Shown: positions 35,751-44,825, counted from the first letter of the stretch. The stretch is 64,000 nucleotides of DNA from Nostoc sp. UHCC 0302 (GCF_038096175.1 NZ_CP151099.1:4124501-4188500), one strand, 5' to 3'. Numbers and translations: made by a program. The notes: generated by a model from the letters alone, not told the origin.

Positions 35751-36239
35751 TTAGGCAGGAATGATTTGAGCAATCAGTGAGCGCTTATCTAGCGATTGGA
35801 CTTTACCTACTTCGCTCAGAGCAGCTACAATCCGGTCTAACAGTTCTCCAGCCTGTTCCCGATATTGATGTTCTCGACCTCGTAACCGAATAGAAAACTT
35901 CACTGAATCGCCTTTACTCAACCACGTAGTAGCTTGCTGAATGCGTAAGTTGTAATCAGCCACACCGACATTTGGACGCAGCCGCACTTCCTTTACCGTC
36001 GGTCTAGCACTCTGTCCCTGGCGCTTTTTCTTTTGATACTGAAGCTTACCATAGTTGATAATTTTTGCTATGGGAGCGTCTTGTCCTTCTGAGACTACAA
36101 CTAAATCAAGCTCTAGGCTTTCAGCTAGCTGTAAAGCTTCATAGGTATCGGTTAAACCTCGGTTGTTATTCTCATGGTCAATCAAGAAGACTTGACGTGA
36201 TTTAATTTGCGAGTTAATCAGTTGCTTTTGGACTACGAT
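35751..36239 (-). CDS. infC: Translation initiation factor IF-3, apparent AUC start
   Basis: The product (162 aa from the proposed start) has the IF-3 layout: an N-terminal domain with IDHENNNRGLTDTYEAL and ELDLVVVSEGQDAPIAKIINYGK, a lysine-rich linker (YQKKKRQGQSARP) and a C-terminal domain with KEVRLRPNVGVADYNLRI and IRLRGREHQYREQAGELL. Reading upstream in frame, INSQIKSRQVFL precedes the TTG at 36185 and is needed for the N-terminal domain. No ATG, GTG or TTG lies between that TTG and an in-frame TGA. A GAGAGGAAA site sits 8 bases before ATC at 36237-36239. IF-3 genes are known to use AUU/AUC/AUA starts for self-control. Cyanobacteria may hold a second, more typical IF-3. Confidence 0.85.
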   Translation of the reverse strand: MVVQKQLINSQIKSRQVFLIDHENNNRGLTDTYEALQLAESLELDLVVVSEGQDAPIAKIINYGKLQYQKKKRQGQSARPTVKEVRLRPNVGVADYNLRIQQATTWLSKGDSVKFSIRLRGREHQYREQAGELLDRIVAALSEVGKVQSLDKRSLIAQIIPA

Positions 36240-36665
36240 AACGGTTTCCTCTCAATTTTTCAAAACCTAGCTTTGCAAGTAATGCCAATGTAGCACAACC
36301 CTAATTATGAACTGATGATGTGTTAAGGAAATACTCTTTTACTTAATTAGACAAACATGTATATCATTAAGTGTAGAGTTTTCTGGCTCTAAGATCAAAG
36401 TGTGCAATTAGCATACCAAGTATCCTATACTACAAAAAGTATAATAAAGGAAAAGTGCTATAGAAGCATCTTTAATTATTTTAAACAGTAACTTTTGAAT
36501 TTGGATGCTGTACTTGTTTAGTCAGTGTCTACATTGGACTAAAACTCGAAGTCTATGGCTCCTAATTGCGCCATAACACTTAGCAGTCATTTGCTTATAT
36601 TACTTTATATTACATTTTTTCCAACTTTCTCTCTAAAAGTTGGCTACTATGTCATGGTAAAAAGT
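36240..36665. other. Intergenic region between infC and rbp
   Basis: This AT-rich sequence should hold the infC promoter on the left and the rbp promoter on the right. No ORF is supported. Confidence 0.45.
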
Positions 36666-36784
36666 GAGAATTAATTTCGGTGACCTCGTTTGTTTTTAGT
36701 ATTTACAGAGTTTTTGTTTTTGGTATTTACAGACTTTTCTCCGCAACTTAAATCTCTACACATTTATGATTTCGGAGACAATCT
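36666..36784 (+). promoter_or_regulatory. Conserved 5' leader of the second rbp gene
   Basis: It aligns over its full ~119 nt with the leader of the other rbp gene (25764-25880, minus), including GAGAATTAATT, GTTTGTTTTTAGTATT, AAATCTCTACAC and the ribosome-binding region TTCGGAGACAATCT. An extra GTTTTTGGTATTTACAG copy makes a short internal repeat. Confidence 0.8.
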
Positions 36785-37084
36785 ATGTCAGTTTATGTAG
36801 GCAATCTTTCTTACGAAGTAACAGAAGATAGTCTAAACGCCGTATTTGCAGAATATGGTTCTGTCAAGCGTGTTCAGCTACCTACAGATCGTGAAACAGG
36901 TCGGATGCGTGGCTTTGGTTTTGTGGAAATGGGTACAGATGATGAAGAAACAGCCGCCATCGAAGCTCTTAATGGGGCAGAGTGGATGGGACGTGATTTG
37001 AAAGTGAATAAAGCTAAACCTAGAGAAGATAGAGGCTCATTTGATGGTAACCGCGGTAGTTATGGCGGACGTAACCGTTATTAA
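36785..37084 (+). CDS. RbpA-type RRM RNA-binding protein with short tail
   Basis: The 99-residue protein has one RRM (RNP2 SVYVGNLSYE, RNP1 RGFGFVEM) and a short Gly/Arg/Asn tail (GSYGGRNRY). It is about 85-90 per cent identical by eye to the protein at 25443-25763 through the RRM, with most changes conservative; the tail is shorter and less glycine-rich. It is probably also cold-responsive. The conserved leader indicates a duplication that included the regulatory region. A strong terminator follows. Confidence 0.92.
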   Translation: MSVYVGNLSYEVTEDSLNAVFAEYGSVKRVQLPTDRETGRMRGFGFVEMGTDDEETAAIEALNGAEWMGRDLKVNKAKPREDRGSFDGNRGSYGGRNRY

Positions 37085-37147
37085 GCTTTCTAAATTTAGC
37101 TCTTTGAGTTAATTAGCTAGTCAAGAAAATTAATTTTATGTAGTAGC

Positions 37148-37176
37148 GGCTCAAGCATTTTTGCTTGAGCCTTTTT
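37148..37176 (+). terminator. Rho-independent terminator of the second rbp gene
   Basis: GGCTCAAGCA pairs perfectly with TGCTTGAGCC across a 4-base loop and is followed by TTTTT. Confidence 0.93.
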
Positions 37177-38067
37177 AATACCAAAGTTGGATTCTTAGAA
37201 AAAGTCCTGATGCTTAAATAGCGCTTGTGCCGATGGCAGTCTACTTGCTGACGTTATTACGTTATTACGTTATTCCTGGCTGGAGGTTTAGCAAACCGTC
37301 TTTTGCACTGAGTGATGGGCTTATGCCCCGCCGTAGGCGATCACATCGCAGATTGAACACCTACATATATGCAGCGCAATTACTCAGAATGATTCTGAGA
37401 TAGATGCTTTTAAGGGCCGTATATGTACCACATAATCAGCAGGCAATTAATTTGCAATACTTAATGTTTGAGAAGCTAACTATTAGTGTATCATGCAGTT
37501 GTGATTAGCAATACATATTTTTTTGTATGTATTGTGTAAGCTATATCTGCTGCGTAATATTGCTAGATAATTTTATGAAAATTCGAGCGCCAAGCAGTAG
37601 TATCCCTAGTTCTACTGTGGTATTAACCTTGCTTACAGTTCGGTGATTAGTGTCTAGCCAGCGGTAAATGCCTGAGAGCCTGACACGAGTACCTCAAAGA
37701 TTTATGGGGAAATAATTTTATCAAACTGCCATCTAAATATTTTTTGGACAGATGTCAGCGATTGCAAGCAAGACTGCTGTCATCTTCTCATAGTTACTTG
37801 CCACGTAGCCATGCGCGTTTAACCAAGATGTGTCAGATAGCCAGAGTGGATGTATGAGTTTTGAGTAGTTAAGAATTAGCCAACCTGTCATAGCAGCAGT
37901 CAAATAATAGCTGACGTTACATATAGCTGTCGCTAGGTAGTTTAGGACATGAACTGAACATAAAACCCAGACACCAAAAAACTTTCAAACCTATTTCCTG
38001 TCCCCTGCCATAACAAGCCATTAGCTATAGGCAAATTAGCAATCCACTCTAGAAAAGAAAAAAGCAG
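37177..38067. other. Long intergenic region before the monooxygenase genes
   Basis: Nearly 900 bp carry no supported ORF. A GTTATTAC triplet repeat lies at about 37253-37275 and the common repeat GCCCCGCCGTAGGCGATC at 37325. The last 500 bp should include the promoter for the tandem monooxygenase genes. I looked for a riboswitch-like fold and found none I could defend. Confidence 0.5.
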
Positions 38068-39432
38068 ATGAACACAACACGCAAGTTTCGTTTAGGTGCA
38101 TTCATTCAAGCCACTGGACACCATATCTCTGCTTGGCGTCATCCCGATTCACAAGCAGATGCTGGACTGAATTTCGAGCATTATAAGGAAATTACCCAGA
38201 CTGCTCAACGCGGCTTATTCGATGCAGTTTTTCTGGCAGACAGCCCAGGAGTCTGGGGTGGCGCTCCAGAAACCCAGTATCGTAACGGTAAAATCGTGCA
38301 TTTCGAGCCGGTTACCCTCTTCTCAGCTTTGTCCTCGGTAACCCAAAACATCGGCTTCATTTCTACCGCCTCGACCACCTATGAAGAACCCTACACCCTT
38401 GCACGTAAGTTTGCCTCGTTAGACCACCTGAGTAACGGTCGGGCGGGCTGGAATGTAGTTACCACAGGTAATGAGAATGCCGCACGTAATTTCGGGCTTG
38501 ACCATCATCCCGAACACAACCAGCGTTATGAACGCGCCCAAGAATTTGTGGAAGTAGTAAAAGGACTGTGGGATAGCTGGGAAGATGACGCTTTCATCCG
38601 TGACAAAGAATCTGGTGTTTATTTCGATCCGAACAAACTGCATACGCTGAACCACAAGGGCAAACATTTTTCTGTACAAGGCCCTTTGAACGTCGGTCGT
38701 CCGCCCCAAGGTTACCCGGTGATTGTGCAAGCTGGAGCCTCCGAATCTGGACGTGACTTGGCCGCGCGTACTGCCGAGGTGATTTTTACCGCCAATCAAA
38801 CCCTAGCCGATGCCCAGGAATTTTATGCAGACGTCAAAGGTAGACTAGCGCAATATGGCCGCGAGCCAGACGATCTAAAAATCATGCCTGGCGCTTTCCC
38901 AATCATTGGTCGTACCGAATCAGAAGCTCAAGAGAAGTACGAATTCCTGCAATCGTTAATCCACCCCGATGTGGCTTGGGGTATTTTGAAAAACTATTAC
39001 AAAGGTATTGATCTATCGAAATATTCTCTAGATGATCTGGCTCCCGAACTTCCCAGCGACACCAATACTAACAAAAGTCGTCTTAAACTAGTCAGGGATC
39101 TAGCTACTCGTGGTACTCTCACACTGCGCCAGTTGTATCTCTCTCTTGCTACCGCACGAGGTCATCGCACCATACTTGGTACTCCCGAAACCATTGCTGA
39201 TCAATTAGAAGAATGGTTCAATAACGGTGCGGCAGATGGCTTTAATATTATGCCGCCAATCCTTCCCACGGGATTAGATGACTTCGTTAACCTAGTGGTT
39301 CCCGTCCTACAAAAACGCGGACTGTTCCGTACCGAATACGAGGGAAGTACTTTACGTGAAAACCTTGGTCTGCGTCGTCCAGGCAATCGTTTTGCCGTTA
39401 AACAAGTGGATGAGAGATTGGTATTGGCCTAA
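38068..39432 (+). CDS. Flavin-dependent monooxygenase, NtaA/SnaA/DszA (bacterial luciferase) family, copy 1
   Basis: The 454-residue protein has the family start RKFRLGAFIQATGHHISAWRHP, the loop YEEPYTLARKFASLDHLSNGRAGWNVVTT, and LNVGRPPQGYPVIVQAGAS, which shapes the FMN pocket. These enzymes use FMNH2 supplied by a separate reductase to oxidise chelators, sulfur compounds or antibiotics. No flavin reductase gene is adjacent. The ATG follows a GAAAAGAAAAAAGCAG leader. A second, highly similar gene follows after 114 bp and an amidohydrolase after that, forming a likely catabolic unit. Confidence 0.9.
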   Translation: MNTTRKFRLGAFIQATGHHISAWRHPDSQADAGLNFEHYKEITQTAQRGLFDAVFLADSPGVWGGAPETQYRNGKIVHFEPVTLFSALSSVTQNIGFISTASTTYEEPYTLARKFASLDHLSNGRAGWNVVTTGNENAARNFGLDHHPEHNQRYERAQEFVEVVKGLWDSWEDDAFIRDKESGVYFDPNKLHTLNHKGKHFSVQGPLNVGRPPQGYPVIVQAGASESGRDLAARTAEVIFTANQTLADAQEFYADVKGRLAQYGREPDDLKIMPGAFPIIGRTESEAQEKYEFLQSLIHPDVAWGILKNYYKGIDLSKYSLDDLAPELPSDTNTNKSRLKLVRDLATRGTLTLRQLYLSLATARGHRTILGTPETIADQLEEWFNNGAADGFNIMPPILPTGLDDFVNLVVPVLQKRGLFRTEYEGSTLRENLGLRRPGNRFAVKQVDERLVLA

Positions 39433-39546
39433 ATAAATTTTTCATGTCTGCATATGCCTGAAGCAGACATAAAAAAATCATTAGCTATACACAAATCAGC
39501 GGTACCTTCCGTAGAGCTACCGCTAACGCACTATAGAAAAAAGTAA

Positions 39547-40914
39547 ATGAGTACAACACGCAAGCTTCGATTAGGTGCATTTATTCAAGCCACCGGCCAC
39601 CACATTGCCGCTTGGCGACACCCAGATTCACAAGCAGATGCTGGATTAAATTTTGAGCATTACAAGGAAATTACCCAGACTGCCGAACGCGGCTTATTCG
39701 ATGCAGTTTTTCTTGCCGATAGCCCCAGCCTACAAGACAATGGTGAACCGGAGGTGCAGCAGCGTAACGGCAAATTAGCTAAATTCGAGCCAGTGACGCT
39801 ATTTTCTGCACTCGCCCCATTAACTAAACATATTGGCTTTATTGCGACTGCTTCGACCACTTATGAAGAACCCTATACCCTGGCACGTAAGTTTGCCTCT
39901 CTTGACTACCTGAGTAACGGTCGGGCTGGATGGAATGTAGTCACCACAGGTAATGAGAACGCCGCAGCTAATTTCGGACTTGAGCATCACCCAGAACACA
40001 GCCAGCGTTATGAGCGTGCTGAAGAGTTTGTGGAAGTAGTAAAAGGATTGTGGGATAGCTGGGAAGATGATGCCTTCATCCGTGACAAAGAATCAGGTAT
40101 TTATTTTGACCCGGACAAACTACATACGCTGAACCACAAAGGCAAACATTTTTCTGTAAAAGGGCCTTTGAACGTCGGTCGTCCGCCTCAAGGTTACCCA
40201 GTGATTGTGCAGGCTGGTGCTTCGGAAGTCGGTCGGGAGCTAGCAGCACAGACTGCTGAAGTTATTTTTACAGCCAATCAGACGCTGGAAGACGGGCAGG
40301 AATTTTATGCCGATGTTAAAGGTCGGTTGGCTAAATATGGCCGCCAGCCTGATGATCTGAAAATCATGCCGGGTGTATTCCCAGTGATTGGACGCACTGA
40401 AGAAGAAGCCCAGGAAAACTACGAATTCTTGCAATCGCTCATTCACCCATCAGTAGCATGGGGCTTACTCAAAACGCGTTATAAGGGCATAGATTTATCT
40501 GGCTATTCACTTGATGATCTAGCACCGCCGTTGCCCAACGATACCAACGGTGGTAAGAGCCGCCTCAAGTTGTTGACGGATCTCGTAAATCGCGGCAACC
40601 TAACGCTGCGCCAGTTGTATCTCTCTGTGGCTACCGCACGAGGCCATCGCACCATAGTTGGTAGTCCCGAAAGCATTGCTGACCAGCTAGAAGAATGGTT
40701 CAACAACGGTGCAGCAGACGGCTTTAATATCATGCCGCCAATCCTGCCCACAGGATTAGATGACTTCGTTAACCTGGTTATCCCCATCCTCCAGAAACGC
40801 GGACTGTTCCGTACTGAATATGAGGGTAGTACTTTGCGTGAAAACCTTGGTCTGCATCGTCCGGGTAATCGTTTTGCTGCCAAACAAGTGAATGAGAAAT
40901 TGGCGTTGGTGTAA
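39547..40914 (+). CDS. Flavin-dependent monooxygenase, NtaA/SnaA/DszA family, copy 2
   Basis: The 455-residue protein is roughly 85 per cent identical by eye to copy 1, with the same motifs. The main differences cluster in the segment after VFLADSP (SLQDNGEPEVQQRNGKLAKFEP against GVWGGAPETQYRNGKIVHFEP) and in the region around 335-350. These parts lie near the substrate side in this fold, so the two copies may have different substrates. Synonymous changes are many, so the duplication is not recent. Confidence 0.9.
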   Translation: MSTTRKLRLGAFIQATGHHIAAWRHPDSQADAGLNFEHYKEITQTAERGLFDAVFLADSPSLQDNGEPEVQQRNGKLAKFEPVTLFSALAPLTKHIGFIATASTTYEEPYTLARKFASLDYLSNGRAGWNVVTTGNENAAANFGLEHHPEHSQRYERAEEFVEVVKGLWDSWEDDAFIRDKESGIYFDPDKLHTLNHKGKHFSVKGPLNVGRPPQGYPVIVQAGASEVGRELAAQTAEVIFTANQTLEDGQEFYADVKGRLAKYGRQPDDLKIMPGVFPVIGRTEEEAQENYEFLQSLIHPSVAWGLLKTRYKGIDLSGYSLDDLAPPLPNDTNGGKSRLKLLTDLVNRGNLTLRQLYLSVATARGHRTIVGSPESIADQLEEWFNNGAADGFNIMPPILPTGLDDFVNLVIPILQKRGLFRTEYEGSTLRENLGLHRPGNRFAAKQVNEKLALV

Positions 40915-41026
40915 AGGAATTTTTCGCAGATGGATAAGCCATACCTTTTAAAGCTTAACTTCTGTAGATCGCCGCCCTACAGAACTTGTAAATCGTAGTT
41001 AGAAAAACACGATAAATCGCCGTTAG

Positions 41027-41052
41027 AAAGACGCGATAAATCGCAGTCTCTA
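41027..41052. repeat. Degenerate copy of the GACGCGAT-type palindrome
   Basis: AGAAAGACGCGATAAATCGC followed by AGTCTCTAC sits between the second monooxygenase and the amidohydrolase. It belongs to the family seen at 9131, 12751, 28341 and 48047. Confidence 0.6.
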
Positions 41053-41141
41053 CAGAAAATCTATTCGTCAATCAGTCCTTGATGCACTACTAGCAGCATT
41101 GGATGTTAGGAAAAAGCTGTAATTTTTGAAAGGAAAAAAAC

Positions 41142-42680
41142 ATGACTGAATATAGCCGATTGAAGACTTCGCCCTCCGCCGCAATCAGAGCAACTCTTGA
41201 TTATCCGGTAATCGACACCGATGTTCACACTAATGATTTCACTCCGGCTTTTGAGGATTACATCGCTAATTACGGCGGTGCAAAACTCGTGGACGAATTA
41301 CGCAAGGCGGAATCTTCTCGTCTAAACTCCAAGAGTGGTGGTAAAGACTGGTATCAACAAACTCCTGAAGAACGCCAATACAATCGCACAATTCGATCGC
41401 CTTGGTGGGCCAGAGTCACTCGCAACACGTTGGATCTCGCCACTTACACCCTTCCCGAACTGCTCTATGAACGTCAGGCGGAGCAAGGATCAGACTATTC
41501 TGTGCTGTTTCCCAACAATGTCCTCGCACCAGCTGGAGCAAGTCCAGAGAACCGTCAAGCACTGCAACGTGCGGTCAACCACTATCATGCTGATATCTAC
41601 CGTAAATATAGCGATCGCCTAACCCCAGTTGCTGGCATTCCCATGAGTAATCCTCAAGAAGCCATTGAGGAGCTAGAGTTTGCAGTAAAAACACTAGGGT
41701 TAAAAGTAGCTAATATTCCTGGTGGTGTGAAACGGCCGATTAAAGCGATCGCCGATAAGTATCCAGCTGATCAATTCCCCGAAATCGCCAAGTATGCTTC
41801 TTATATCGACTTTTACGGATTGGATAGTGAATACGACTACGATCCTTTCTGGGCTAAGGTCGTCGAACTAGGTGTACCCGTCACTACCCATTACGGCAGT
41901 CAGGGTTGGACTGGACGCTCCTCGATCAGTAACTACATGAACAACCATATCGGTCACTTCGCCGATGGTTCGCAAGCATTTGCCAAGGCGCTGTTCTTTG
42001 GCGGTGTGACTAAGCGTTTTCCCCAATTACGAGTAGGTATGCTCGAAGGTGGTGCAGATTGGGGGGCGCACGTATACATTCATTTAGTGGATCGCTTCTC
42101 CAAGCGCAATCTCAAGGGGCTGCAAAACTATAACCCAGCACTCACGAATTCTGATGAGCTATTCGAGTTGTTTGAGCGCTTCGGTGGCGAAATTACTCAA
42201 GGGTATTCCCTCGACAAGGATGAATTGACCAAGAGTGTATTGGGATCTTCATTCAGCCGTCATAGCCGTCAGCCAGTTGGTAGCGAGTTGGAGGATTTTG
42301 CAGCAGCAGGCATTGAAAAAATTGAGGACATCCGCGATCGCTGGGTGAACAGTTTCTTCTTTGGTTCCGAGTCTGACGACCGTACAATAGCAGCAGCATT
42401 CAACAACAAAGCTAATCCGTTGGGTGTCAAGATCAACGCGATCTATTCTTCAGATGTTGGCCACTGGGATGTGCCTGATCTTACCGCTCCGCTAGCTGAA
42501 AGCTGGGATCTCGTGAAAGAAGGCGTTATTTCCGAAGCTGACTTCAAGTCTTATGTATTCGCTAATCCTTACAAGTTCTACACCGAAGCCAACCCTGATT
42601 TCTTTAAGGGTACGGCGATTGAATCCAAAGTAAGTAACATCGAATCCCAACAAGCAGATAAGAGTTTGGTGGTGAGGTAA
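41142..42680 (+). CDS. Amidohydrolase-family metal-dependent hydrolase (512 aa)
   Basis: The protein begins its fold with PVIDTDVHTND, giving the metal-binding Asp27 and His29. Later candidates are the His in VTTHYGSQGW and the Asp in YSSDVGHWDVP near the end. This is the amidohydrolase-2 (ACMS decarboxylase-like) group, which performs decarboxylation or hydrolysis of aromatic acids. It has an insertion rich in Tyr and Asp in the middle. It follows the two monooxygenases on the same strand after about 230 bp, so all three may degrade one compound class. The ATG has AAAGGAAAAAAAC upstream. Confidence 0.85.
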   Translation: MTEYSRLKTSPSAAIRATLDYPVIDTDVHTNDFTPAFEDYIANYGGAKLVDELRKAESSRLNSKSGGKDWYQQTPEERQYNRTIRSPWWARVTRNTLDLATYTLPELLYERQAEQGSDYSVLFPNNVLAPAGASPENRQALQRAVNHYHADIYRKYSDRLTPVAGIPMSNPQEAIEELEFAVKTLGLKVANIPGGVKRPIKAIADKYPADQFPEIAKYASYIDFYGLDSEYDYDPFWAKVVELGVPVTTHYGSQGWTGRSSISNYMNNHIGHFADGSQAFAKALFFGGVTKRFPQLRVGMLEGGADWGAHVYIHLVDRFSKRNLKGLQNYNPALTNSDELFELFERFGGEITQGYSLDKDELTKSVLGSSFSRHSRQPVGSELEDFAAAGIEKIEDIRDRWVNSFFFGSESDDRTIAAAFNNKANPLGVKINAIYSSDVGHWDVPDLTAPLAESWDLVKEGVISEADFKSYVFANPYKFYTEANPDFFKGTAIESKVSNIESQQADKSLVVR

Positions 42681-43270
42681 AAGGGAAAGGAAAACATTTA
42701 ATTCAAATGGCACTAAGAAAAGATGAAACCCTCGCTAGGGCTAGGTGTAGGGGTGTAAGAGTGTAGGAGAATGGCACTAAGTTAAGCGTAAACCCCTTAT
42801 ATAACTGGCTTTTGGGTGTGGGGTGTGGGGTGTGGGGTGTAGGGTGTGGGAAATCAAGAAAATGTTGAACTCCTTGACGCAACTAAAGTTTAATTGTCTT
42901 AAACACCACACCCTACACCCTACCCCCAACACCCTGCCAAGCGCGAGATTTCACGTTTTCTTAGTGACATTCGAGTATAGGATAAAAGCAAATACTTTGT
43001 ATCTTAATTTATCTCGCTAATTCTTTCCCCTACGCCCAAAAAGCAGCCAGCCATATTAGGGGCGCTTTTCTTAGTGCTATTCCCTTTAATTCCTTCTACT
43101 TGCTTCTTTCCCTCAGTTCTTATCCCCATTAGTGAGGACACAGCCAGCCAAGGTGGTCGTCTAAGTCTGCATAGTACGCACGGAATTAGGTACTGGGGAG
43201 GCAAGGGGGACAAAGAGGCAAAGGAAATACCCAATCACCAGTTCCCAATCCCCAATCCCCAATCCCCAAC
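42681..43270. repeat. Repeat-rich intergenic region with GTGTGGG heptamer arrays
   Basis: At 42812-42852 GTGTGGG-type heptamers repeat about six times, and a complementary CACACCCTACACCC run occurs at 42903-42932, so the two can pair as a hairpin. Near 43236-43268 CCCAATC/CCCCAAT heptamers repeat four times. Such short tandem repeats are typical of heterocyst-forming cyanobacteria. The small ORFs crossing this region are by-products. Confidence 0.7.
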
Positions 43271-43672
43271 ATGACGTTACCAACTACTAATCTCGGCAAA
43301 ACCGGATTGACCGTTTCGCGCCTCTGTCTTGGCACGATGACCTTCGGATTGCAGACCGACGAAGAAACTTCTAGGCATATTCTTGACACCGCCGCCGCAG
43401 AGCGTTATCAAGAACGCTATTGGCACGATCGCGAATTTAATACTGTTGAGGCTTTACGCACAGTGGCGGATCTAGCTGGATTGTCGCTCACCACTATAGC
43501 GGTAGCTTGGGTTCTGTCTAATCCCATTATTACTGCCCCCATTATTGGCGCTAGCCGCCCAGAACAACTTACAGACAACCTGAAAGCAGTGGAACTAAAA
43601 CTCGACGACAATTTGAAACAAAAGCTAGACGAACTAACTGCTGAATACCGAAGGGGAGATTCTCTTCGTTAG
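43271..43672 (+). pseudogene. Aldo/keto reductase with a large in-frame internal deletion
   Basis: The first ~38 residues (NLGKTGLTVSRLCLGTMTFG) and the last ~95 (LSLTTIAVAWVLSNPIITAPIIGASRPEQL) are normal for an aldo/keto reductase of about 320 residues. The ~190 residues between them are gone, and the junction is in frame near DTAAAERYQERYW. All four catalytic residues (Asp, Tyr, Lys, His) lay in the deleted part, so no activity is possible. The frame is otherwise clean, which suggests a recent event. Confidence 0.85.
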
Positions 43673-43974
43673 GAATAAATATTTCCTAACCTGCTCAAGT
43701 AGGATTTAGGTAATAACTCTCTGAAACTTTTATCAAAACAGAATAAAGGCGTCAGTCGCCAGAATGGGCTGCGCCCCGCTACGCTAACAGAATTGAATTC
43801 TGTGTGACATTTCGACTGGCGGTAGTTGAATCTCGACTTCGCTCGATTTCCGCGCACTTGTGCTGAGCGTAGTCGAAACTCAAGGCATCGCTTCTGAATT
43901 CTTCTTCAATTCTTTTCCTGTCGGAGACCAAGGCTTAGCTTGCTTCTCCGTAGGAGTATGTGTCCTATGCCTTT

Positions 43975-44016
43975 AAAAGTTTGGGCGGAGCAAGCCTCCG
44001 CCCAAACTTTTCGCAT
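43975..44016 (+). terminator. Strong orphan terminator-like hairpin
   Basis: AAAAGTTTGGGCGGAG pairs perfectly with CTCCGCCCAAACTTTT over 16 bp with a 5-base loop, then CGCATTTTTATTT. No intact gene lies directly upstream; the nearest is the gutted aldo/keto reductase 300 bp away. Confidence 0.8.
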
Positions 44017-44272
44017 TTTTATTTATGTTCTGTTGGATTTCTAGCCAGTTGTAGAGCGGTGACTCAACGCTTTTGAGTACTGTAGAAATTATGTAGAGTA
44101 GTTCTACAGCACTCAATCAACAACTGGCAGAGGGCGGGACAATTTATGCAGGGGTTTTGGCTGTGTTTATCTCACAACTTCTTCACTGTCTCGCTCTGTT
44201 GATAGGTCTATTAAAACTGCAAGTGAAAAAGATAAGTTGCCAAATTGCCGAAATCTGTAATTCATCTTATGC

Positions 44273-44410
44273 TTAAGCGCTGGGAGCTTGAGAACGCAGC
44301 AGTGGGATTTTGATTGACGGCTGCTGACTGATTAGCTTTTGCACCTGAGCCTGAATGTATTCTAAAAACAGTTTCTCTGGCTGCTTGGCTTGTTCAAAGA
44401 TAACCCTCGC
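44273..44410 (-). pseudogene. C-terminal coding remnant
   Basis: A minus-strand frame reads RVIFEQAKQPEKLFLEYIQ, then AQVQKLISQQPSIKIPLLRSQAPSA and a stop, with protein-like composition. Upstream it runs into a dispersed repeat (CCGTAGGCTGCGCTTACCGCG). I cannot identify the parent protein. Confidence 0.35.
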
Positions 44411-44668
44411 GGTAAGCGCAGCCTACGGTTCTAATGATTCCTTGAACACAGAACCGCTTTGTCAGAGTTTAGTCTGCTTTCCAGAACGCGATGTTAAATA
44501 ATTCTCTAGACATAGTTTATGCTTGCTAAAAAGCATCATTTTTAACATAAAGTCACTCTATAGATATTTTATAGAATAGACTTTTTAGTAGATGTTTACA
44601 CTTGAGACTAGTTATATGTTAAGAGTATCTAAATATTACATAATATCCTACAAAAAAAGGAGTTTTAT

Positions 44669-44740
44669 ATGCTAACGGCTGTGATTTTTTTTGCTAGCTA
44701 TACTGCAATATCTGCGTTATTTATTTCTACTGTTGAATAA
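44669..44740 (+). CDS. Possible 23-residue hydrophobic peptide
   Basis: AAAAAAAGGAG sits 7 bases before an ATG that opens a 23-codon frame, MLTAVIFFASYTAISALFISTVE, almost entirely one membrane helix. A GC-rich hairpin with a T-rich tail follows about 60 bp after the stop. The size is like that of the smallest thylakoid subunits. I know no family match; the combination of a good ribosome-binding site and a terminator is the only support. Confidence 0.4.
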   Translation: MLTAVIFFASYTAISALFISTVE

Positions 44741-44797
44741 ACTTGTAGGCTACAACGTTTTATCCTTTTCGATTGTCATTCGTACTTCCATCTCTTA

Positions 44798-44825
44798 CCT
44801 CGGTTTGTTTCGCCGGGGTTTTCTA
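44798..44825 (+). terminator. Terminator-like hairpin after the mini-gene
   Basis: CCTCGG pairs with CCGGGG (one G-U pair) across a 9-base loop and is followed by TTTTCTATTT. Confidence 0.55.

Noticed and set aside
37085-38067. Riboswitch or small RNA before the monooxygenase genes
   Set aside because: The region is long and AGCCTGACACGAG-like words are present, but I could not build a consistent fold or match a known class.
42823-43389. Short ORFs in the heptamer-repeat region
   Set aside because: They consist of GTGTGGG and CCCAATC repeats and have no credible start.
43271-43672. A functional 133-residue aldo/keto reductase
   Set aside because: All catalytic residues are absent; it is a deletion relic.
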